This document shows, piece by piece, positions 38,901 through 50,900 of a stretch of 64,000 bases of DNA (positions within the stretch are counted from its first letter, which is position 1; each line of letters begins with the position of its first letter). Under the pieces are notes generated by a model. The model worked only from the letters and a program-made list of their open reading frames with translations. It was not told the DNA's origin and did not search any database. The position numbers and the translations under genes are program-made. Source of the DNA: Sthenelais limicola (lineage: Eukaryota; Annelida; Polychaeta; Phyllodocida; Sigalionidae); NCBI GenBank assembly GCA_942159475.1, contig OW804102.1, forward strand, positions 21,084,684 through 21,148,683. The letters run 5' to 3'.

Positions 38901-41900
38901 AATCTCTTCTTCCTTTCCCCTTCCCTAGCCCTTTCTATCCTCCCTCCCCTTAGTAGCTTTTCCTATCCCATCAACCTCCTCCTTCCTAACCCCTGGCTGA
39001 ATTCCTCAATCCCTTGTCCTCTCTGTTTAGTTCCTTCCCCTTTAAAGGTCCTTGACATGGAAAATCCCGATAGACATGGAAGAGGAAGTTTATCTAGTGA
39101 ACCACAGAATTCCTTCTCCCTGTTAAGTCCATATCTGTCTGTGTGTCATCATCTACTCTAAAGATGTATCAAAAACTATCTCCCTGTAATTCTCCAAAAT
39201 CCATCACTAGTCTCTGTTTCTGTTCCTCTGTCTCTCTTCTGAATCCACCTTTCCTTTCTCCTCTTTCTATCTCCATGTCTCCCAATAACCAACCCTTCTT
39301 CTCCACCTCTGAAAGCCCATGTGGTGAGGCACTTGAATTGTGGTGGAGTCTGGTGGGAAATGCAGGAATTAACAGAGCTCTAGTTCTTCCATGAATCATT
39401 GGGTGTCAGGTCTGAGCCATTGGCTAGTATACTCTGCCTCCTATATTCCCTGCATATTCAAGAAAGGGTTGACAATTAAGAGTCTGAAGCTTATCTTTCC
39501 TTTGTCTCCTCTCCCTCCCAATCAAAAGTTCACTTTTGTCAGTCTGTCAGAGCCTTCTAGAGGGTCATTATCTTAGAATGTATGTCTAGTTTCATTTCAT
39601 TTCAATGCTATTTGAGCATGCCACTGTCCTCATACACTGTACCCCTTATCTCCTCTCCCATCCTCTATGAACAACTACATCTGTCTTTCTGTCAATATGT
39701 GTCTATCTGCTATATCTCATATTTATCTATATTTCTCTCCCTCTCTATCAGCACTCCTCCCTCCCCTATAGAGCGACTGCCCTTTTGTCATCCCCCTGGA
39801 TCTATTTTAACCTTCCTACCTCAGTCTGTCTTCATAGACCCCTCTAATCACTCTTGTTCAGCACAATTTTCCATGCACACAATCTCTTCTTCCTTTCCCC
39901 TTCCCTAGCCCTTTCTATCCTCCCTCCCCTTAGTAACTTTTCCTATCCCATCAACCTCCTCCTTCCTAACCCCTGGCTGAATTCCTCAATCCCTTGTCCT
40001 CTCTGTTTAGTTCCTTCCCCTTTAAAGGTCCTTGACATGGAAAATCCTGATAGACATGGAAGAGGAAGTTTATCTAGTGAACCACAGAATTCCTTCTCCC
40101 TGTTAAGTCCATATCTGTCTGTGTGTCATCATCTACTCTAAAGATGTATCAAAAACTATCTCCCTGTAATTCTCCAAAATCCATCCCTAGTCTCTGTTTC
40201 TGTTCCTCTGTCTCTCTTCTGAATCCACCTTTCCTTTCTCCTCTTTCTATCTCCATGTCTCCCAATAACCAACCCTTCTTCTCCACCTCTGAAAGCCCAT
40301 GTGGTGAGGCACTTGAGTTGTGGTGGAGTCTGGTGGGAAATGCAGGAATTAACAGAGCTCTAGTTCTTCCATGAATCATTGGGTGTCAGGTCTGAGCCAT
40401 TGGCTATATACTCTGCCTCCTATATTCCCTGCATATTCAAGAAAGGGTTGACAATTAAGAGTCTGAAGCTTATCTTTCCTTTGTCTCCTCTCCCTCCCAA
40501 TCAATAGTTCACTTTTGTCAGTCTGTCAGAGCCTTCTAGAGGGTCATTATCTTAAAATGTATGTCTAGTTTCATTTCATTTCAATGCTATTTGAGCATGC
40601 CACTGTCCTCATACACTGTACCCCTTATCTCCTCTCCCATCCTCTATGAACAACTACATCTGTCTTTCTGTCAATATGTGTCTATCTGCTATATCTCATA
40701 TTTATCTATATTTCTCTCCCTCTCTATCAGCACTCCTCCCTCCCCTATAGAGCGACTGCCCTTTTGTCATCCCCCTGGATCTATTTTAACCTTCCTACCT
40801 CAGTCTGTCTTCATAGACCCCTCTAATCACTCTTGTTCAGCACAATTTTCCATGCACACAATCTCTTCTTCCTTTCCCCTTCCCTAGCCCTTTCTATCCT
40901 CCCTCCCCTTAGTAGCTTTTCCTATCCCATCAACCTCCTCCTTCCTAACCCCTGGCTGAATTCCTCAATCCCTTGTCCTCTCTGTTTAGTTCCTTCCCCT
41001 TTAAAGGTCCTTGACATGGAAAATCCCGATAGACATGGAAGAGGAAGTTTATCTAGTGAACCACAGAATTCCTTCTCCCTGTTAAGTCCATATCTGTCTG
41101 TGTGTCATCATCTACTCTAAAGATGTATCAAAAACTATCTCCCTGTAATTCTCCAAAATCCATCACTAGTCTCTGTTTCTGTTCCTCTGTCTCTCTTCTG
41201 AATCCACCTTTCCTTTCTCCTCTTTCTATCTCCATGTCTCCCAATAACCAACCCTTCTTCTCCACCTCTGAAAGCCCATGTGGTGAGGCACTTGAATTGT
41301 GGTGGAGTCTGGTGGGAAATGCAGGAATTAACAGAGCTCTAGTTCTTCCATGAATCATTGGGTGTCAGGTCTGAGCCATTGGCTAGTATACTCTGCCTCC
41401 TATATTCCCTGCATATTCAAGAAAGGGTTGACAATTAAGAGTCTGAAGCTTATCTTTCCTTTGTCTCCTCTCCCTCCCAATCAAAAGTTCACTTTTGTCA
41501 GTCTGTCAGAGCCTTCTAGAGGGTCATTATCTTAAAATGTATGTCTAGTTTCATTTCATTTCAATGCTATTTGAGCATGCCACTGTCCTCATACACTGTA
41601 CCCCTTATCTCCTCTCCCATCCTCTATGAACAACTACATCTGTCTTTCTGTCAATATGTGTCTATCTGCTATATCTCATATTTATCTATATTTCTCTCCC
41701 TCTCTATCAGCACTCCTCCCTCCCCTATAGAGCGACTGCCCTTTTGTCATCCCCCTGGATCTATTTTAACCTTCCTACCTCAGTCTGTCTTCATAGACCC
41801 CTCTAATCACTCTTGTTCAGCACAATTTTCCATGCACACAATCTCTTCTTCCTTTCCCCTTCCCTAGCCCTTTCTATCCTCCCTCCCCTTAGTAACTTTT

Positions 41901-44900
41901 CCTATCCCATCAACCTCCTCCTTCCTAACCCCTGGCTGAATTCCTCAATCCCTTGTCCTCTCTGTTTAGTTCCTTCCCCTTTAAAGGTCCTTGACATGGA
42001 AAATCCTGATAGACATGGAAGAGGAAGTTTATCTAGTGAACCACAGAATTCCTTCTCCCTGTTAAGTCCATATCTGTCTGTGTGTCATCATCTACTCTAA
42101 AGATGTATCAAAAACTATCTCCCTGTAATTCTCCAAAATCCATCCCTAGTCTCTGTTTCTGTTCCTCTGTCTCTCTTCTGAATCCACCTTTCCTTTCTCC
42201 TCTTTCTATCTCCATGTCTCCCAATAACCAACCCTTCTTCTCCACCTCTGAAAGCCCATGTGGTGAGGCACTTGAATTGTGGTGGAGTCTGGTGGGAAAT
42301 GCAGGAATTAACAGAGCTCTAGTTCTTCCATGAATCATTGGGTGTCAGGTCTGAGCCATTGGCTATATACTCTGCCTCCTATATTCCCTGCATATTCAAG
42401 AAAGGGTTGACAATTAAGAGTCTGAAGCTTATCTTTCCTTTGTCTCCTCTCCCTCCCAATCAATAGTTCACTTTTGTCAGTCTGTCAGAGCCTTCTAGAG
42501 GGTCATTATCTTAAAATGTATGTCTAGTTTCATTTCATTTCAATGCTATTTGAGCATGCCACTGTCCTCATACACTGTACCCCTTATCTCCTCTCCCATC
42601 CTCTATGAACAACTACATCTGTCTTTCTGTCAATATGTGTCTATCTGCTATATCTCATATTTATCTATATTTCTCTCCCTCTCTATCAGCACTCCTCCCT
42701 CCCCTATAGAGCGACTGCCCTTTTGTCATCCCCCTGGATCTATTTTAACCTTCCTACCTCAGTCTGTCTTCATAGACCCCTCTAATCACTCTTGTTCAGC
42801 ACAATTTTCCATGCACACAATCTCTTCTTCCTTTCCCCTTCCCTAGCCCTTTCTATCCTCCCTCCCCTTAGTAGCTTTTCCTATCCCATCAACCTCCCCC
42901 TTCCTAACCCCTGGCTGAATTCCTCAATCCCTTGTCCTCTCTGTTTAGTTCCTTCCCCTTTAAAGGTCCTTGACATGGAAAATCCCGATAGACATGGAAG
43001 AGGAAGTTTATCTAGTGAACCACAGAATTCCTTCTCCCTGTTAAGTCCATATCTGTCTGTGTGTCATCATCTACTCTAAAGATGTATCAAAAACTATCTC
43101 CCTGTAATTCTCCAAAATCCATCACTAGTCTCTGTTTCTGTTCCTCTGTCTCTCTTCTGAATCCACCTTTCCTTTCTCCTCTTTCTATCTCTGTGTCTCC
43201 CAATAACCCACCCTTCTTCTCCACCTCTGAAAGCCCATGTGGTGAGGCACTTGAGTTGTGGTGGAGTCTGGTGGGAAATGCAGGAATTAACAGAGCTCTA
43301 GTTCTTCCATGAATCATTGGGTGTCAGGTCTGAGCCATTGGCTAGTATACTCTGCCTCCTATATTCCCTGCATATTCAAGAAAGGGTTGACAATTAAGAG
43401 TCTGAAGCTTATCTTTCCTTTGTCTCCTCTCCCTCCCAATCAAAAGTTCACTTTTGTCAGTCTGTCAGAGCCTTCTAGAGGGTCATTATCTTAAAATGTA
43501 TGTCTAGTTTCATTTCATTTCAATGCTATTTGAGCATGCCACTGTCCTCATACACTGTACCCCTTATCTCCTCTCCCATCCTCTATGAACAACTACATCT
43601 GTCTTTCTGTCAATATGTGTCTATCTGCTATATCTCATATTTATCTATATTTCTCTCCCTCTCTATCAGCACTCCTCCCTCCCCTATAGAGCGACTGCCC
43701 TTTTGTCATCCCCCTGGATCTATTTTAACCTTCCTACCTCAGTCTGTCTTCATAGACCCCTCTAATCACTCTTGTTCAGCACAATTTTCCATGCACACAA
43801 TCTCTTCTTCCTTTCCCCTTCCCTAGCCCTTTCTATCCTCCCTCCCCTTAGTAACTTTTCCTATCCCATCAACCTCCTCCTTCCTAACCCCTGGCTGAAT
43901 TCCTCAATCCCTTGTCCTCTCTGTTTAGTTCCTTCCCCTTTAAAGGTCCTTGACATGGAAAATCCTGATAGACATGGAAGAGGAAGTTTATCTAGTGAAC
44001 CACAGAATTCCTTCTCCCTGTTAAGTCCATATCTGTCTGTGTGTCATCATCTACTCTAAAGATGTATCAAAAACTATCTCCCTGTAATTCTCCAAAATCC
44101 ATCCCTAGTCTCTGTTTCTGTTCCTCTGTCTCTCTTCTGAATCCACCTTTCCTTTCTCCTCTTTCTATCTCCATGTCTCCCAATAACCAACCCTTCTTCT
44201 CCACCTCTGAAAGCCCATGTGGTGAGGCACTTGAATTGTGGTGGAGTCTGGTGGGAAATGCAGGAATTAACAGAGCTCTAGTTCTTCCATGAATCATTGG
44301 GTGTCAGGTCTGAGCCATTGGCTATATACTCTGCCTCCTATATTCCCTGCATATTCAAGAAAGGGTTGACAATTAAGAGTCTGAAGCTTATCTTTCCTTT
44401 GTCTCCTCTCCCTCCCAATCAATAGTTCACTTTTGTCAGTCTGTCAGAGCCTTCTAGAGGGTCATTATCTTAAAATGTATGTCTAGTTTCATTTCATTTC
44501 AATGCTATTTGAGCATGCCACTGTCCTCATACACTGTACCCCTTATCTCCTCTCCCATCCTCTATGAACAACTACATCTGTCTTTCTGTCAATATGTGTC
44601 TATCTGCTATATCTCATATTTATCTATATTTCTCTCCCTCTCCATCAGCACTCCTCCCTCCCCTATAGAGCGACTGCCCTTTTGTCATCCCCCTGGATCT
44701 ATGTTAACCTTCCTACCTCAGTCTGTCTTCATAGACCCCTCTAATCACTCTTGTTCAGCACAATTTTCCATGCACACAATCTCTTCTTCCTTTCCCCTTC
44801 CCTAGCCCTTTCTATCCTCCCTCCCCTTAGTAGCTTTTCCTATCCCATCAACCTCCTCCTTCCTAACCCCTGGCTGAATTCCTCAATCCCTTGTCCTCTC

Positions 44901-47900
44901 TGTTTAGTTCCTTCCCCTTTAAAGGTCCTTGACATGGAAAATCCCGATAGACATGGAAGAGGAAGTTTATCTAGTGAACCACAGAATTCCTTCTCCCTGT
45001 TAAGTCCATATCTGTCTGTGTGTCATCATCTACTCTAAAGATGTATCACAAACTATCTCCCTGTAATTCTCCAAAATCCATCCCTAGTCTCTGTTTCTGT
45101 TCCTCTGTCTCTCTTCTGAATCCACCTTTCCTTTCTCCTCTTTCTCCTCTTTCTATCTCTGTGTCTCCCAATAACCCACCCTTCTTCTCCACCTCTGAAA
45201 GCCCATGTGGTGAGGCACTTGAGTTGTGGTGGAGTCTGGTGGGAAATGCAGGAATTAACAGTTCTAGCTCTAGTTCTTCCATGAATCATCGGGTGTCAGG
45301 TCTGAGCCATTGGCTATATACTCTGCCTCCTATATTCCCTGCATATTCAAGAAAGGGTTGACAATTAAGAGTCTGAAGCTTATCTTTCCTTTGTCTCCTC
45401 TCCCTCCCAATCAATAGTTCACTTTTGTCAGTCTGTCAGAGCCTTCTAGAGGGTCATTATCTTAAAATGTATGTCTAGTTTCATTTCATTTCAATGCTAT
45501 TTGAGCATGCCACTGTCCTCATACACTGTACCCCTTATCTCCTCTCCCATCCTCTATGAACAACTACATCTGTCTTTCTGTCAATATGTGTCTATCTGCT
45601 ATATCTCATATTTATCTATATTTCTCTCCCTCTCTATCAGCACTCCTCCCTCCCCTATAGAGCGACTGCCCTTTTGTCATCCCCCTGGATCTATTTTAAC
45701 CTTCCTACCTCAGTCTGTCTTCATAGACCCCTCTAATCACTCTTGTTCAGCACAATTTTCCATGCACACAATCTCTTCTTCCTTTCCCCTTCCCTAGCCC
45801 TTTCTATCCTCCCTCCCCTTAGTAACTTTTCCTATCCCATCAACCTCCTCCTTCCTAACCCCTGGCTGAATTCCTCAATCCCTTGTCCTCTCTGTTTAGT
45901 TCCTTCCCCTTTAAAGGTCCTTGACATGGAAAATCCCGATAGACATGGAAGAGGAAGTTTATCTAGTGAACCACAGAATTCCTTCTCCCTGTTAAGTCCA
46001 TATCTGTCTGTGTGTCATCATCTACTCTAAAGATGTATCACAAACTATCTCCCTGTAATTCTCCAAAATCCATCCCTAGTCTCTGTTTCTGTTCCTCTGT
46101 CTCTCTTCTGAATCCACCTTTCCTTTCTCCTCTTTCTCCTCTTTCTATCTCTGTGTCTCCCAATAACCCACCCTTCTTCTCCACCTCTGAAAGCCCATGT
46201 GGTGAGGCACTTGAGTTGTGGTGGAGTCTGGTGGGAAATGCAGGAATTAACAGTTCTAGCTCTAGTTCTTCCATGAATCATCGGGTGTCAGGTCTGAGCC
46301 ATTGGCTAGTATACTCTGCCTCCTATATTCCCTGCATATTCAAGAAAGGGTTGACAATTAAGAGTCTGAAGCTTATCTTTCCTCTGTCATCTCTCCCTCC
46401 CAATCAATAGTTCACTTTTGTCAGTCTGTCAGAGCCTTCTAGAGGGTCATTTCCTTAAAATGTATGCCCAGTTTCATTTCATTTCCATGCTATTTGAGCA
46501 TGCCTCTGTCCTCATACTCTGTACACCTCCCTTATCTTTGTCGGTCTGTCTTCATAGACCCCTCTATAATCACTCTTGCTCAGCACAATTTTCCATGCAC
46601 ACAATCTCTTCTAGTTATATAAGTTATATAAATGTTCTCAAAACGGCCCAAATTTGGTATGTTGGTGGTCGATAGGAATGCCTATGAAGACCCACTTTCA
46701 ATTTTGTAATGTTGTAGAGGAAAATATGTTTTTTTTTTTTGTATTTCTGCTTTTTTATCAAGGTTCTCAAAAGTCATTATTTTTTGCTGAAACATCTTAT
46801 TGGGACTATTTGTCACTCCAAGCAATGAAAAAAAATGAAAACAATTGTCCTGACCCCCCATCACAGTGCAATAAAGTATGGGAAGGTGACCCATCACCGA
46901 TTATATTGACCGAGACCTTGGAGACTCGATGCGGTAACCACGCCCCCCGCATCTATTGACGTTACGTCATAATCATAATATTCCATCCACTCCTCCATTT
47001 CCTCACTCTACGCCCTACGCCTGACCTGCACGCACGTCAGAAATTTTTTCTTTATATTTGTATATATATGTTTATGGTATAATAAACCCCATATTTATGT
47101 GGTTTCAGGCCATACCTGTGTTTCTCCATTCCTTCTCTACTTAGAATATTCAACAAGTCGAGGGACACATATCAATCAATACCTTCGCCAGGGCTACAAC
47201 TATGATTCACTATACTACTACCCTTGGTGCTGCCATCTGTACTATAGGTTTGAGGGTGATGAGACTTGATGTACAAGTAGTCAGCAATATTTTGATAAAA
47301 AATTGGACAGAATGTCCCCGATAGTATTGAAGCTCACACAAGTGACATTTCCAAAAATATTTAGTTTTAATAATCTCCTAATGATTTAAAAATTGTTATT
47401 AATTAAAAATCATATTTTTCACTTTTTTTTTACAAAAATATTGATAATTCACAAAATAGGCTTCAGCGCAAATGACATCATCCATTTTTGGATTGCTGAT
47501 GTTCTGACGTTTCCAAAAATGTATAGTTTTTCTAATCTCTTAATGATTTAGAATTTTTTATTAATTAAAAATCATATTTTTCACTTTTTTAACAAAAATA
47601 TTGATAATTCGCAAAATGTGCTCTGGCGCAGATGACATCATCCATTTTTGGACTGCTGACGTTCTTACGTTTCCAAAAATGTATAGTTTTATCTCCTAAT
47701 GATTTAGAATTTTTTATTAATTAAAAATCATATTTTTCACTTTTTTTTTACAAAAATATTGATAATTCGCAAAATATGCTTCGGCGGAAATGACATCATC
47801 CACTTTTGGATTGCGGACGTTCTGACGTTTCCAAAAATGTATAGTTTTACAAATCTCCAAAAAATGCCAACTAAAATACATAGTGAACCTGACTATGACC

Positions 47901-50900
47901 TAGAAAATGTCACAATTTGTCTGTGCACTAGAATCTGGGCTCTAGCACTGTTGGGCCCTAAGTTCTGGACACCCATTGAGTCCTGTAATTCAATCGACAT
48001 GATATCTCTGTGACAATTGTCAGAATTGATAAAAAAAAAAAATTTCTTTTTTTTTTTTAATATTTATTCATTCCAATTGTCTTTGGCATCTCCACAACTC
48101 TAAAATGCATGACCAAATCAGAATTATGTTTATATCTTTGAAAAATGAACCTATGAAAAATAGCATAGGCCTAATTATATTGATGTTATAAAACGTCCAG
48201 TGTGCGTCATGCAAAAATTCCTTCAATGCCCTGGCTCCCCCCCCCCCTCTGCCCCCATCAATAATTCTTAATTCATCATGAACATGTTAATTACAAAAGA
48301 ACGCTCACTCACAGAGGAGCATGTAATGTATACTGTGTGGAAGTATGCTTTTATATAATTGTAATATTTTTGATGTATTTGTTTTCAGTGCTATGTTGTT
48401 TATTCATTTATTCCTCCACCGTTTCCTCCACCCGTTGCTCCACTTCATCTTCTACCAACACCTCTTCCCCCTCCCTCTCTCCGTCCCCCTCACCCATCTC
48501 CTCCCTTCCTCTCTCTCTCTCTCCCTCTCTATTTTTCCCCCTCTCCCCACCCACTCTCTCTCTCCACACATCGCCCCTATCTTTGATAAGGACGCATGGG
48601 TGATAAGTTTTAGACCAATAGGCAAAACACCATTCGCAATTGCAATATATGATCATTTATTTTTATGTTTTTTCATGAATTAACTCAGAAATAGATAGGC
48701 TTGGTCTGTACGCCTACAACTGCGGGGTCTATCCCAACAAACGGAGACTAATGGGCCGCTTCCACAGGTCAGAATAAGCCTTACATCTGTATCAGTTTTA
48801 ATAAGAAACCAAGCACATTGGTTTTCATAGGTTTCCATAGGTTTCTCACTATTCCTACCGATCAGAACCTACACATCAAACTCTACAGAGTGAGCGAGTG
48901 TGGGTCATCTAGGGTCATCATTACTTACAGGTCCTCTTCTGGCGGTCTAGGTCCTATTGTCATGTAAGGATATCAATATAAATATATATAATCATACAAT
49001 TGTTTCACATACTTAAAATAAGTAGCATAGGTTTAGGCCTATAGGCTGAACCACGCCTAGTCTGTAGGCCAGACCCACATTGGGATAGTGGGGCTGGGGC
49101 TTGGGTCATAACTAGTAACAAATCTCCCTTAATCGTTATGAACGGAGATTTGTTTAACGAAAGAAATTATGGTCACCCGCTAAAGTGTTGCAGAAATCGC
49201 TCCGCTAAAAATAATTCCGTTGACCCCCGTTACACTCTGCTGTCAATGAGAAAATTCCACTCACTCACGTTAGCCCCTGTTAAGGCCTCCGCAGCTAACG
49301 GTACCTAGTCAGGGGACAATATTTTACCACGACACCATATCAGACAACAAGTGAAGTCCAGTTGTTTAGTGAGACGTAGGCGTGACATAGAGAATTGATG
49401 TAGGCCGGCAAAAAAGGGACTGGTTTTTGACAAAATATCTGTTTTATTACTATAAAATTACTGTCCTAAATACAGGTTAATTGTAGGTACCCTAGGCTGG
49501 AAAACCAAATGATGCCCTATTGGGTGAATTACTCACCTATGTCTGATATTTGGAGTTGGACTCAAGAGATCATGTGTTATGTAAGATTACGTAACATTGT
49601 GTAACCTCATTATATTTCTATTAATCATTAATTATCACCCATTTATTATATTATCTCATTACTTAAAATCGCTAATTATACTTAAATACCTAGCACTGTG
49701 CAAGTCTACTTATACATGCTAGGCCATGGGTATTACGTAAGGGCTCCGCCCACCTACTCATTAGTCAGACCCTGGAGGAGACTGTACTTTTACATAGGAT
49801 ATATTAAACAGTTGCCTTGCTCTTCTCACGAAGACCACACATGCCTCAGTGTTCCTTCCTTACACCTTAACACATGTTGATTTTTTTAAATAATTATATG
49901 GGGGGGGGGATTTAAGGTATTATGTTATGCAAGCCACAGGATACACGTTTTTGTTTACAAACAAGCATCTGAATTATATGAAAATATGCTAAATATCGGC
50001 GATTTTTCTGTATTTCATATGCCATTTAAATGCATCCCTGGGTGAGATTAGTATTTTGAGATAAAATTACGGCTGCTACGCTGAGTCAGCTCTGGCTGTA
50101 CCAACATACTGTACACACCTGTAACTGTACAGTCCTTGCATTTTGAAATATTAGACATATTGTGTGAGTTGTAGGCCTATAGGCCTAGGCCTACTGATCG
50201 TTTCCTGGAATCATCTAGACATTGTTAATCCCTCTCGCCTATTAGGCTATCATTAATAAGAATACCGGTATATCACTACCATAGTCTGGTGTTGCTAGAT
50301 ATATCACGGTAGGACTCATAATTATGTAGTTTTCTATGTTAGTTAAATTGTTAAAAGTAGAAGTTACCTGTTTCATAATTTGTAAAAACACACAAAACAA
50401 ACTTACCTGTGTCATTACAGAGTGTGACTGGGAGATGATATGGCAGGCGCAGGTTGTCAAATGTAAACGTTGCTGATTGGTTCAGAGGCAAACCCACGTG
50501 ATCTCTATCCATGTGGGACAGCACCACTCCCGACCCATCGTGGTAGTTCCCTGCAGAAATTGATTTAAAGGTTGTGAAATAATGATATTTGCTAAAATAG
50601 TGATATAATATTATGATATAAGCATACTATGTGTACCCCCAAATATTTAAATGTGTTATATACCTAAGTATCTTAGTGTAAATTTAAACTGGTTTAAAAG
50701 TAAAAAGATATGTTCAATATTGCAAAATTTCAAAAGATATTTTCATTATTGACGATTTCAGTTATCTAACGAAAGGTAATTTGAATCAGAACATACTGAA
50801 AATGTAATGCTTGTCTCTGAATATATACCTAATTCCAAACGAAAACAAATATATGGGCATTATAAGGATTTACAATTCTCTAAAACAACCCAAACTTAGG

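Noticed and set aside
33265..46410. Repeated 61-132-codon frames in the 980-bp units on both strands
   Set aside because: Low-complexity Ser/Pro/Leu peptides from a pyrimidine-rich repeat, open on both strands at once, with no recognisable protein.
1..46612. CRISPR-like interpretation of the regular repeats
   Set aside because: Units are 514 and about 980 bp with no unique spacers; both arrays are satellites in a eukaryotic genome.
46900..47170. Third possible LTR (AATAAA-like word and an end at ATTCAACA)
   Set aside because: No matching TG start and no target duplication could be found.
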